NCBI GenBank assembly: GCA_964437515.1
Contig: CAYTHB010000002.1
Span: 51,779-115,778 of the forward strand
From: Sterolibacterium sp964437515
GTDB taxonomy: Bacteria; Pseudomonadota; Gammaproteobacteria; Burkholderiales; Rhodocyclaceae
Length of the DNA stretch: 64,000 nucleotides
Reading direction: 5' to 3'
Position 1 is the stretch's first letter; each line of letters starts with the position of its first letter. Both the position numbers and the translations under genes were made by a program. The notes beneath the pieces were generated by a model. The model ran no database searches and was not told the DNA's origin. It worked only from the letters and a program-made list of their open reading frames with translations. Positions 45,777 through 53,440 of this stretch are shown piece by piece.

Positions 45777-47038
45777 GTTCTTTATTTGATGCCTTGTCCT
45801 GCGCGGACGATTACGATCCCAATTCGCTCCCCGTCGAGCGTGCCCGTCAGGTGATTCTGAGCTTGGTGCAGCCGGTCATCGGCCATGAGAGACTCTTTAT
45901 CCGTCAGGCGCTGGATCGTGTGCTGGCAGCGGATGTGATTGCGCCCTTGGATGTCCCCGCACACGACAACTCCGCCATGGATGGCTACGCGCTGCGTCAT
46001 GCCGATCTGGCGGCAGAAGGTGAGACGACGTTACAGGTGGTGGGGACGGCCTTTGCCGGTCATCCTTATGTGGGTGTCGTGGGTGCAGGACAAGCGGTGC
46101 GCATCATGACGGGTGGGGTGATTCCGTCGGGTGCCGATACCGTCGTGATTCAGGAAATCGTTCGTGTCGAAGGGACAAACCTTGTTGTTCCTTCTGGGCA
46201 GCGTCAGGGACAAAACCTGCGTCGTGCAGGGGAGGACTTGCAAGCGGGCGAAGCCGCCTTGAAGGCAGGCAAGCGTTTGCGTCCGGCGGAAGTGGGTTTG
46301 CTGGCTTCCCTGGGACAGGTGGAAGTCAGTGTGCATCGTCGTTTGCGCGTGGCCTTGTTTTCAACGGGGGATGAGCTGTCTTCCTTGGGCGAACCCTTGG
46401 GCAACGGCGAGGTGTATGACAGCAATCGCTACTCGATGTGGGCAATGCTCACGCGCATGGGCTGTGAAGTCATCGACATGGGTGTGGTGCGCGACGATCC
46501 GGCAGCCATCGAAGCGGCTTTGATCGAGGCGGCAGCACAAGCTGATCTCATTCTTAGTAGCGGTGGGGTTTCGGTGGGCGATGCCGATTTCATTCGTGGC
46601 CTGATGAACAAACTTGGAGAAGTGGCTTTCTGGAAAATTGCCATGAAGCCCGGCCGACCGCTGGCGTTTGGCAAGGTGCGTGATACCTGGCTGTTTGGCT
46701 TGCCGGGGAATCCGGTGGCGGTGATGGTGTCGTTTTATCAGTTCGTGCGTCCGGCGGTGCTACGCATGATGGGCGAGCCGCCGGAGCAAACGGTGTTGCC
46801 GACGCTGCGTGTGCCTTGTGGCGAGCCACTCAAGAAAGGGCGGGGACGAACCGAGTTTCAGCGGGGCACGCTCTATCAGGTGCAGGGCGTGTGGCATGTC
46901 AAGGCGACGGGTGCGCAAGGCTCGGGCATCCTGCGCTCCATGGCGGAAGCGAATTGCTTTATCGTGCTGGAGCCGGAATGCACGAGTGTCGCCATAGGGG
47001 AGATGGTCAGTGTGCAGCTGATGGAGGGCTTGGTGTAG
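45773..47038 (+). CDS. moeA: Molybdopterin molybdenumtransferase MoeA
   Basis: Inserts molybdate into adenylated molybdopterin. 421 residues; DVPAHDNSAMDGYALR near the N-terminus, MTGGVIPSGADTVV, SSGGVSVGDADF and GLPGNPVAVMVSFYQFVRP follow in family order. It ends the moaA-mobA-moeA unit. Its last 32 bp overlap, tail to tail, with the diguanylate cyclase gene. Confidence 0.95.
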   Translation: MSSLFDALSCADDYDPNSLPVERARQVILSLVQPVIGHERLFIRQALDRVLAADVIAPLDVPAHDNSAMDGYALRHADLAAEGETTLQVVGTAFAGHPYVGVVGAGQAVRIMTGGVIPSGADTVVIQEIVRVEGTNLVVPSGQRQGQNLRRAGEDLQAGEAALKAGKRLRPAEVGLLASLGQVEVSVHRRLRVALFSTGDELSSLGEPLGNGEVYDSNRYSMWAMLTRMGCEVIDMGVVRDDPAAIEAALIEAAAQADLILSSGGVSVGDADFIRGLMNKLGEVAFWKIAMKPGRPLAFGKVRDTWLFGLPGNPVAVMVSFYQFVRPAVLRMMGEPPEQTVLPTLRVPCGEPLKKGRGRTEFQRGTLYQVQGVWHVKATGAQGSGILRSMAEANCFIVLEPECTSVAIGEMVSVQLMEGLV

Positions 47039-49094
47039 TGACAGCTGATGTTTCGGCTGTTTCAACTGTTTCGTTGAGTTCCGGCGAGTAGATACGGTAA
47101 TTATTGCGCGTGCTGCGTTTGACACTGTAGAGCGCAAGGTCTGCATTGTTTTTGAGTTGATCGGCGGTCGTGCCATGTTGCGGGTAGATAGCGATGCCTA
47201 CGCTGCCTGATATTTGCGCCAGACCTTGGGGAAGTTCGAAGGGGCGATCGAGGGTGCTGACGATGCGTTGAGCGATTTCCTCGACTTCTTCAATATCGTT
47301 AATTTCCGTAAGCAAAGCGGCAAACTCGTCTCCACCGAAGCGTGAAAGGGTGTCGGATTCGCGGATACACAGTGACATGCGTTGTGCAGCTTCCACCAGC
47401 AGCACATCACCTGCGGCGTGTCCGAGGGTGTCATTGACCTGCTTGAAACGATCGAGGTCGATATAGAGCAGGGCGAAATCCCGGCGATAACGACGTGCTT
47501 GTGATAAGGCCAGTTGCAAGTGATCCTCGAACAGGCTGCGGTTGGGCAGATGGGTCAAAGTGTCGTGATGCGCCTTGTAACGCAGGCGATCTTCGGCCTC
47601 CTTACGCTGGGTGATATCGGTAAAGGTGGCAACGTGTCCTCCGGCCATATCGCATAAACCGTTGGAATTACAGTAACCGTGAAGTGCGCGTATGGTCAGC
47701 CATTCGACGTAGAGGCTGCCGTCTTTACGGCGATTCCAGATTTCGCCTGACCACGCGCCTGTTTGCTGGAGTACACGCCACATTTCAGTATAAAAATTTG
47801 CATCATGACGACCTGAGCTGAGCAATCGGGAGGACTGTCCCAAGGCTTCTTCGAGCGTGTAGCCAGTGATGTTTGAAAAGGCCGGATTCACTGCGGTGAT
47901 GCGGTTGTTGGCATCCGTGACCATGATGGCTTCGGCAACACTTTCAAAAACGGCTTCAGCAATACGCCGTTCGCGTTCGTCGAGCAGCCGACTCGTCACG
48001 TCTCGCGCATTGAGTATCCATTGTGCGGCATCGTGATCCGTTTCTCGGATGAGACGCACCTGAATGTCGACAGCAATTTGATGAATTGCGGGATCACAAT
48101 GTCGCATCTGGGTGCGCAGACAGTGGGGCACATCAAGCCCCTGAAGCTTTTGTTTCTGATAGTCCAGAGCAGCCGCTTGTTTATCGGTGGGAAGGAGATC
48201 AGTCCAGGGGTGTCCGACGATTTCTTCCAGCGGGCAGGCCAGCATTTCTGCCAGACGTGCATTGGCAAAGCTGATACGGTTGTTTTCAATCAAGGCGATG
48301 CCGTCGTGGGCGCTTTCCACGACTGAGCGATAACGTGATTCGCTTTCTGCCAAACGTTCATGGCTTGCAGTGAGGTCGGCGGTACGTTCGGCAATGAGTG
48401 CTTGCTGGTCAGTGGAAAGACGCTTCATGCGATCAACATGACGATAAGTACGGCGGATGATGAGATGGGTCAGGAGCGATATCAGGATGAAAACGAAACC
48501 ATGCATCATCAGCATGCGTTTCATCTGCGCATCCTGAAGTGTCTTCAGCGTGGTGGCTGGCAGTGTGATGCTGAGCGCACGTTGTGACGGTGTAGTGGCG
48601 TTGGATACGTCTTGTGCAAGTCGCGCCACGTAACGATAGGCCGGCTCTTCATCGTGGTCGATCCGCTCCAGATACTCGGTATCCGGCTGCCGTTGTAATT
48701 GTTTTAATGCCGCTAGATCCCATTGATCCAGTTCGTTTTGTTGCAGTGATGTTGTTTGTTGAAGAGGGTGATCCAAGCTGATAAGGTGGTAGCGAATGGA
48801 TGAAACCCCCGGTACATTCGTATCAAAAATGGCTTGCAGGGTGCTTTGCAGAGGAGAGGAAAGGGAAGCCTGTGAGGATGCCTCTATCCGCTGACTCCAG
48901 TGCCATACTCGCTCAAACTGTTGCAACAAGACATGGCTTTGCTCACGGGCGATGATTTCGGTATTAGTCTCGATCCGGTCTCGGCTCTGGAGAACCGAGA
49001 GCACAATCAGCGTAGCCATGAGCAGATAGGCGGCGACGACCGCCAAGCGATAACGTTCGCGGTTTGAGGGTGGCTCAGGTAATGGTGCTGTCAT
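47007..49094 (-). CDS. Membrane PAS-PAS-GGDEF diguanylate cyclase
   Basis: Makes c-di-GMP, the second messenger for biofilm and motility choice. 695 residues: one membrane helix at about 15-37, a periplasmic sensor domain (about 40-195), a second helix (about 196-216), a short coiled coil, two PAS domains (about 250-370 and 375-500) and a C-terminal GGDEF domain. The active-site motif GGDEF is intact, and RESD exactly five residues upstream is a product-inhibition I-site. No EAL domain follows. It lies close to the pilus genes, which c-di-GMP often controls, but a link is inference. Confidence 0.93.
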   Translation of the reverse strand: MTAPLPEPPSNRERYRLAVVAAYLLMATLIVLSVLQSRDRIETNTEIIAREQSHVLLQQFERVWHWSQRIEASSQASLSSPLQSTLQAIFDTNVPGVSSIRYHLISLDHPLQQTTSLQQNELDQWDLAALKQLQRQPDTEYLERIDHDEEPAYRYVARLAQDVSNATTPSQRALSITLPATTLKTLQDAQMKRMLMMHGFVFILISLLTHLIIRRTYRHVDRMKRLSTDQQALIAERTADLTASHERLAESESRYRSVVESAHDGIALIENNRISFANARLAEMLACPLEEIVGHPWTDLLPTDKQAAALDYQKQKLQGLDVPHCLRTQMRHCDPAIHQIAVDIQVRLIRETDHDAAQWILNARDVTSRLLDERERRIAEAVFESVAEAIMVTDANNRITAVNPAFSNITGYTLEEALGQSSRLLSSGRHDANFYTEMWRVLQQTGAWSGEIWNRRKDGSLYVEWLTIRALHGYCNSNGLCDMAGGHVATFTDITQRKEAEDRLRYKAHHDTLTHLPNRSLFEDHLQLALSQARRYRRDFALLYIDLDRFKQVNDTLGHAAGDVLLVEAAQRMSLCIRESDTLSRFGGDEFAALLTEINDIEEVEEIAQRIVSTLDRPFELPQGLAQISGSVGIAIYPQHGTTADQLKNNADLALYSVKRSTRNNYRIYSPELNETVETAETSAVTTPSPPSAAH

Positions 49095-49224
49095 GAGAGG
49101 TCGATTGAGAAAACACGGATTTCATCGAGTCACTCTAGCGTATCCGTGGAGGAGGAACAACTTTGCAGGTGTTATTTTGAGTAATAACGCGTAGATCAAG
49201 GTGTTTTGAAAGACTCAGAAAGAC

Positions 49225-49980
49225 TCAGAAATGCTCATGAGTACCAAGGTAGCGCCACTGTCCCAAGGGCAAATCTCCAAGACGCACATTGCCGATACGA
49301 ACGCGTTTGAGTCCCGTCACCTTGAGCCCCACGAGTTCGCACATGCGACGGATCTGACGCTTTTTGCCTTCATGGAGAATAAACCGAAGCTGATCCTGAT
49401 TCTGCCAGCGCACTTGCGCACGTTTTAACGGCACGCCATCCAGACTCAGCCCAAAATTCAGTCGTGCCAACCCTTCTTCAGAGAGCTGACCTTCCACGCG
49501 GACGAGGTATTCCTTTTCAATGGGGGAATCTTCACCAATCAGCAATTTGGCAATACGCCCATCCTGTGTCAAAACCAGCAAGCCCGTCGAGTCGATATCA
49601 AGACGGCCTGCGGGAGCGAGTCCTTTGAGTTGTGCGGGTGAAAAACGCGGCGCAATATTTGTGTTCGCATTCGTGTGATCGTTTGCCTTTTCGTATTGTG
49701 TCTGCGCTGAAATCAAAGTGACAGCAGGCAGGTAACCATGCTCCGCCTGTCCGGAAACATAGCCGACGGGCTTGTGTAGTAGCAGGGTGACGCGTTGTTG
49801 TTGCGTGTGTTGTGCTTCACGGCTCAGTGTGAGCTTTTGCGTGGGTAAGGCCTTGCTTCCCAATTCAGTTACACGCTGCCCGTCGACATAAACCCATCCG
49901 CGTGCGATGTACTCATCGGCTTCACGGCGTGAGCACAGCCCTTGGTGAGCAAGTAGTTTGGAAATACGGACAGGCTCCAT
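49225..49980 (-). CDS. RsuA-family rRNA pseudouridine synthase (RluF-like)
   Basis: 251 residues from ATG 49978-49980: an N-terminal S4 domain (RISKLLAHQGLCSRREADEYI), then the catalytic domain with the nucleophile Asp128 in GRLDIDSTGLL and the C-terminal GKKRQIRRMCELVG. The layout is RsuA/RluB/RluE/RluF; the S4 domain and sequence style favour RluF (23S rRNA) over RluB, but the target base is not readable. An upstream in-frame ATG at 50056-50058 would add 26 residues without family similarity. Confidence 0.85.
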   Translation of the reverse strand: MEPVRISKLLAHQGLCSRREADEYIARGWVYVDGQRVTELGSKALPTQKLTLSREAQHTQQQRVTLLLHKPVGYVSGQAEHGYLPAVTLISAQTQYEKANDHTNANTNIAPRFSPAQLKGLAPAGRLDIDSTGLLVLTQDGRIAKLLIGEDSPIEKEYLVRVEGQLSEEGLARLNFGLSLDGVPLKRAQVRWQNQDQLRFILHEGKKRQIRRMCELVGLKVTGLKRVRIGNVRLGDLPLGQWRYLGTHEHF

Positions 49981-50520
49981 AGAGGCATTCAGAAAGGGGA
50001 TGAACAAAGGCAGGGTGACTCGGGTTTGTAAATTGAGCGAGCCCCGTTTTTTTGGCACGAATTTGAGGTTAAACCGTGCTTGACAAAGAGAGTTGAAATG
50101 TTGAAAGAGGTGGATACAGAGGGTGTACCCAACTGACTTTCAATACTATTTACATTGACTTAGAAACCGTAGTTGGACGTATTCGAGTGTGTATTTAGGG
50201 GTTGTCTGGCAAGGCGCGGAGGATACAACTGGGTGTATGGCCACTCCTTGCAACGATGACCGAAGGAAATCTCTGTGGGAAGAGTAACGCGGACAGGTGA
50301 CCCGTGAAATGTGCAGTCGACGATGTCCCCCAAGGAGATTTCCTACGAGGCATAGCGGTCAACTGCGGTTTCTAGATTTAATGATACCCATTAGAAAATA
50401 CTTTGCCATAATCGTGTGATGATTCTTTGAGGTGGGTAGCAAAATTTCGAAAAATAGCGAATGGGTTTTCTGGATTCAACCGTGACATATTTTCGGGAGA
50501 AAGCAGAGTGAAGAAACAAA
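49981..50520. other. Intergenic region upstream of the island
   Basis: 540 bp without a believable gene. It includes the leader of the pseudouridine synthase gene and, at about 50205-50345, nested inverted repeats that could fold as an RNA (see the separate entry). The rest is unremarkable AT-richer sequence. Confidence 0.5.
50205..50345. ncRNA. Candidate structured RNA (two consecutive stem-loops)
   Basis: Hairpin 1 has arms GCAAGG (50209-50214) and CCTTGC (50246-50251). Hairpin 2 has arms GGAAATCTCT (50265-50274) and GGAGATTTCC (50334-50343), with an inner helix GGACA (50291-50295) / TGTCC (50324-50328). No open reading frame of note crosses it. It could be a small RNA, a regulatory leader or a remnant of a mobile element. 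No promoter or terminator was clearly recognised, so the strand is undecided. Confidence 0.35.
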
Positions 50521-50557
50521 AACATTAGGCCAATCCGAAGATTGGCCTAATGTTTTT
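50521..50557 (-). terminator. Rho-independent terminator of the tRNA-Pro gene
   Basis: A 13-14 bp stem (AACATTAGGCCAAT / ATTGGCCTAATGTT) with, on the minus strand, a CTTCGG loop (UUCG tetraloop) and T's after the arm. It lies 3-40 bp beyond the CCA end of the tRNA fragment. The plus-strand direction also has T's after the stem, so it could act both ways. Confidence 0.85.
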
Positions 50558-50559
50558 GT

Positions 50560-50604
50560 TGGTCGGGACGGCGGGATTCGAACTCGCGACCCCTTGCACC
50601 CCAT
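50560..50604 (-). tRNA. 3' half of tRNA-Pro(GGG), left attachment site of the island
   Basis: Read on the minus strand from 50604 to 50560 it fits a tRNA from the anticodon loop to CCA with no gap: loop ATGGGGT (anticodon GGG), stem GCAAG, variable GGGTC, T-arm GCGAG-TTCGAAT-CCCGC, acceptor CGTCCCG, A, CCA. The loop is identical to that of E. coli tRNA-Pro(GGG), from memory. The sequence further upstream does not form a D-arm or 5' acceptor strand, so the 5' half is missing. One T-stem pair is A-C. Integration of the island within the tRNA is the simple explanation; the intact copy should lie at the far end. Confidence 0.85.
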
Positions 50605-50756
50605 ACAGGTAATAAGCCCTCCAAGCCCATCCCACAAAGTGCAGGAAAGCACCATATCACGCTGTTTTTACGGTAGTTCTGTGATTTTGCCATTCCAGCC
50701 ACGTCCTATATAATCCAGCGGAAGCCGGCCCTTTTGTATGGGGCAATGTATGGGGC
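50599..50756. promoter_or_regulatory. Possible integrase arm-type sites (TGTATGGGG, three copies)
   Basis: TGTATGGGG occurs on the minus strand at 50599-50607 and on the plus strand at 50735-50743 and 50748-50756, the last two in 13-bp phase. They lie between the tRNA fragment and the integrase, where attachment-site binding is expected. The first copy overlaps the tRNA anticodon loop. Binding is inference. Confidence 0.4.
50687..50714 (+). promoter_or_regulatory. Candidate integrase promoter
   Basis: TTGCCA at 50687-50692 and a perfect TATAAT at 50709-50714, 16 bp apart, 75 bp before the integrase ATG. The transcript would carry the two plus-strand TGTATGGGG copies in its leader. Confidence 0.6.
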
Positions 50757-50788
50757 AGCTTTTTTTGACTGGTCAGGAGGCAGGCGGA

Positions 50789-52147
50789 ATGACGAACCTC
50801 TCGCAGAAGGCGCTGGAAGCACTAAAGCCGGGCGACATTGGCGCTCGCTTGGTCGATGGCGGCGGACTGACCGGCAAGGTCAGGGAGCGCCGAGGGAAGA
50901 TCATCGTCCAGTTTGAATACCGCTACCGCTCCAAGGACAAGATTCGTCAGATCGTTTGCGGCACCTGGCCGGACAAGAGCCTCAAAGTCATCCGGGACAA
51001 GCGCGACGAATACCGCACCAGCGTCAATAACGGCGACGACCCGCTGGACCGCAACCAGGCTGCCCGGCTTCGGAAACAGGCCGAAGCCGCCGAAGCCATC
51101 GCCACCGAGCAAGCCCGCCTTGCCGAACTGCAAACGCTGAAATCCCGTATTTCCGTATCGGAACTTTTCGAACGCTGGGCCACCGTCGAACTCATTCGCC
51201 GCAAGGATCAGGGCAAGGAAATCCGCCGCATGTTCGAGAAAGACGTGCTGCCGCTCCTCGGCGCGCTGGCCGTCGAGGACGTACGCAAGGGCCACGTCAC
51301 TGCGGTGACCGACGCCCTGCTCGCGCGCGGCGTCACGCGCATGGCGAAGATGATCTTTTCGCTGATCCGCCAGATGTTCCGCTTCGCCGTCGACCGCGAC
51401 ATCATCGAGGCCGACCCCACGGCCGCCATCCGCAAGGCCAAGATCGGCGGCAAGGATGTCGAGCGCGACCGAGTGCTCAGCGAGGATGAAATCCGCGCCC
51501 TGCATCGGCAGATTCCCTCTGCCGGCCTGCTCCACACCACCGAAGCCGCGCTCTGGCTGGCGCTCGCCACCGGCTGCCGCATCGGCGAACTGCTGCGCGC
51601 CGAATGGCGGCATGTGCGCCTCGACGCCCGCGAATGGTTCATCCCCGCCGACAACAGCAAGAACGGCCGGCCCCACACCATCCACCTGTCCGACTTCGCC
51701 CTGCGCCACTTCACCGCCCTGCAAGCCATCAACGGCACCAGTCAATGGTGCTTCCCCAATCGCGACGACAGCGACAACGTCTGCGTCAAGACCGTGACCA
51801 AACAGCTCGGCGACCGCCAGCGCGGCGACGCCACCCCGATGTCCCGCCGCTCGCCCTACACCAACGCCCTCACGCTGCCCGGCGGCAAATGGACGCCCCA
51901 CGATCTGCGCCGCACCGCCGCTACCCTGATGACCGCGCTGGGCGTGCTGCCCGAGGTCGCCGAGAAATGCCTGAACCACACCGAGGAAAGCCGCGTCAAA
52001 CGCACCTACCAACGCCACAGCTACGACACCGAAAAGCGCGAAGCTTGGCGGCTGCTCGGCGAACGGCTCGAATTGCTGACGCGCGGCGACGACAACATCG
52101 TCACCCTGAAACCACGCCGCAAGGCAGCCGCCATGCTGAGCGCGTGA
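50789..52147 (+). CDS. P4-type tyrosine integrase
   Basis: Site-specific recombinase that inserts the island into tRNA-Pro. From ATG 50789 (AGGAGG eight bases upstream) it is 452 residues; the alternative ATG at 50738 lacks a good site. An N-terminal arm-binding DUF4102-like domain (KALEALKPGDIGARLVDGGGL) is followed by a core-binding helical domain and the catalytic domain with Arg264 (TGCRIGELL), His371 and Arg374 (HDLRRTAAT) and Tyr407 (KRTYQRH). All catalytic residues are present, so it looks active. The GC content here is clearly higher than in the genes to the left. Confidence 0.95.
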   Translation: MTNLSQKALEALKPGDIGARLVDGGGLTGKVRERRGKIIVQFEYRYRSKDKIRQIVCGTWPDKSLKVIRDKRDEYRTSVNNGDDPLDRNQAARLRKQAEAAEAIATEQARLAELQTLKSRISVSELFERWATVELIRRKDQGKEIRRMFEKDVLPLLGALAVEDVRKGHVTAVTDALLARGVTRMAKMIFSLIRQMFRFAVDRDIIEADPTAAIRKAKIGGKDVERDRVLSEDEIRALHRQIPSAGLLHTTEAALWLALATGCRIGELLRAEWRHVRLDAREWFIPADNSKNGRPHTIHLSDFALRHFTALQAINGTSQWCFPNRDDSDNVCVKTVTKQLGDRQRGDATPMSRRSPYTNALTLPGGKWTPHDLRRTAATLMTALGVLPEVAEKCLNHTEESRVKRTYQRHSYDTEKREAWRLLGERLELLTRGDDNIVTLKPRRKAAAMLSA

Positions 52148-52220
52148 GATGCCCGCCACGTCCGTTACCGTCCCGTATTACTATTCGCCTGTCCCATCAA
52201 GGCACCCAAGGAGTGAAAAG

Positions 52221-52499
52221 ATGACCCTCGCCGAGACCATCTACCAACGCAGCCTGAAACTGCCCGACGCTGCCGCGCAGGAAGCGCTGGATTTCATCGA
52301 ATTTCTCAACCAGCGCTATGGCCTTACCGAGGCCACAACCGCTGCCGACGGCGACGCCGCCACCTACGACGCCTGGTTCAAGGCGCAGGTGCAACAGGCG
52401 ATTGACGATCCGCGTCCGGGGATACCCGCCGATGCGGCCCGCGCACACTTTGCCGCCCGGCGCGACGCGCTGCGCCAGCAAATCCAGGCCAAGCGGTGA
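52221..52499 (+). CDS. Antitoxin of a RelE/ParE-type toxin-antitoxin pair
   Basis: 92 residues from ATG 52221 (AAGGAG upstream). The N-terminal part MTLAETIYQRSLKLPDAAAQEALDFIEFLN resembles DUF2281-type antitoxin heads, the C-terminal part YDAWFKAQVQQAIDDPRPGIPAD resembles RelB/ParD-type antitoxin tails that bind the toxin. Its stop overlaps the toxin start (GTGA). It would neutralise the toxin and repress its own promoter, so loss of the island would be selected against. Confidence 0.85.
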   Translation: MTLAETIYQRSLKLPDAAAQEALDFIEFLNQRYGLTEATTAADGDAATYDAWFKAQVQQAIDDPRPGIPADAARAHFAARRDALRQQIQAKR

Positions 52500-52777
52500 A
52501 ACTGATCTGGCATCCGCTGGCGATGGCGGATCGCGAATGCATCATGGATTTCATCGCCCGCGACAAGCCGCTGGCGGCGCTCGCGCTGGACGAGAATTTC
52601 GAGACCCACGCCGACCGTATCGAAGCCAACCCCCACCTCTATCGTCCCGGCCGGGTGCCGGGCACCCGCGAGGCGATAGTGCATCCAAACTACGTCATGG
52701 TGTATCGCATCGAGAGTGAGACAATCACCATTCTCCGCGTGCTGCATGCCGCGCAACGCTGGCCATCGGCCGAATAG
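52496..52777 (+). CDS. RelE/ParE-family toxin
   Basis: 93 residues from GTG 52496. MKLIWHPLAMADRECIMDFIA is the family N-terminus; HPNYVMVYRIESETITILRVLHAAQRWP is the conserved C-terminal core. Family toxins cut mRNA at the ribosome or inhibit gyrase; sequence alone does not decide between them. The start overlaps the antitoxin stop by 4 bp. Confidence 0.88.
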   Translation: MKLIWHPLAMADRECIMDFIARDKPLAALALDENFETHADRIEANPHLYRPGRVPGTREAIVHPNYVMVYRIESETITILRVLHAAQRWPSAE

Positions 52778-52782
52778 CGATC

Positions 52783-52808
52783 ACCGTCCTACCAGCGTCG
52801 ACTTTTGG
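52783..52808 (-). repeat. Dispersed 26-bp motif, copy a
   Basis: The most divergent of the seven copies, directly after the toxin gene; core reads CCAGCGTCGACTTT on the plus strand (minus-strand copy of AGTCGGCGCTGG). Confidence 0.6.
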
Positions 52809-52877
52809 CGCATGAGCCATTTCCCTGCCTGATCTCTGACCGCTCCGTCACGGCGCTTGCAACAAACCCGCAAGCCC

Positions 52878-53440
52878 CGCGCCGTCGCTACTGCATCGCA
52901 TCCTGAACCACGCCGTCGCGCGATAAAGCCGCGCCACGGCTTTGCGCGTTCCTTTACCGCCGTCCCACCAGCGCCGACTTTTGCCCCTGGCGAGCGTTTG
53001 CGTGGACTGCCCGCCGCCTGCGCCGTCAGCTTCGCTCACGGCTTCGTCGGCTACCTCAAACCCGGCTTGCTCGCGGTACTCGACGGCACCCTGCCAGGCC
53101 GAGGTAAATCGCAAGCGATTCAACATAACAGCGCATTACCCAAAGTCGCCCAGTCGCTCCGCTCAAGCTGCGCTTGGTGGCCGACCGCTGCGCGCCCTCG
53201 CGGGTTCGGGTAATGGTCTGTTATGTCTTGCGCCGCCGGCCTGGACAACGGCCTGATCGGCGCTGTGCGTGGGTCTATTCAGCGCTGCGCGATGGGTGGC
53301 GTTGATCCCCCGCCCGCCCGGCGAGTTTGCCTGCGGCGGCTCGCACTGCGTTGCTCGTTTTCCGCCTCGGCAACCCCGCTCCCGTCTGCCCCCAAGGGGC
53401 TCCCTCAGTCCAAGTGCCGTCGTGCCAGCGCCGACTTTTT
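52878..53440 (-). repeat. Inverted island repeat, copy A
   Basis: About 560 bp similar, in opposite orientation, to 63314-63895. Read on the minus strand, in order: a 26-bp motif (53415-53440), a GC-rich block with the protein-like pattern of ACGGSH, a 104-bp hairpin (53123-53226), a variable stretch, a second 26-bp motif (52958-52983) and a terminator-like hairpin (AAAGCCG 52925-52931 / CGGCTTT 52937-52943). Substitutions are many, but the order and spacing are the same in both copies. No convincing gene lies in it. Confidence 0.8.
53123..53226 (-). other. attC-like hairpin A
   Basis: Read on the minus strand, end arms ACATAAC / GTTATGT, then paired AG/CT, an internal bulge ACC opposite GCG, inner arms ATTACCC / GGGTAAT, and a large apical part beginning GAACCCGC. 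Length 104 nt. The end arms and bulge match copy B; the inner arms do not, yet pair perfectly. The 7-5-7 layout matches an integron attC site, although the end box GTTATGT deviates from the consensus GTTRRRY. Confidence 0.6.

Noticed and set aside
50560..50680. A complete tRNA gene
   Set aside because: Upstream of the anticodon loop no D-arm or 5' acceptor strand matching CGTCCCG can be formed.
50822..52159. Long open frame (445 codons) antisense to the integrase
   Set aside because: It mirrors a clear integrase with all catalytic residues; the high GC of the island produces open antisense frames, and its translation is low-complexity Gly/Ala/Asp without motifs.
52848..53126. 92-codon minus-strand frame in repeat A and its counterpart of 85 codons at 63733-63990
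   Set aside because: Both share the KSRRW segment but differ in length and ends, are basic low-complexity, and have no ribosome-binding site; treated as part of the non-coding repeat.
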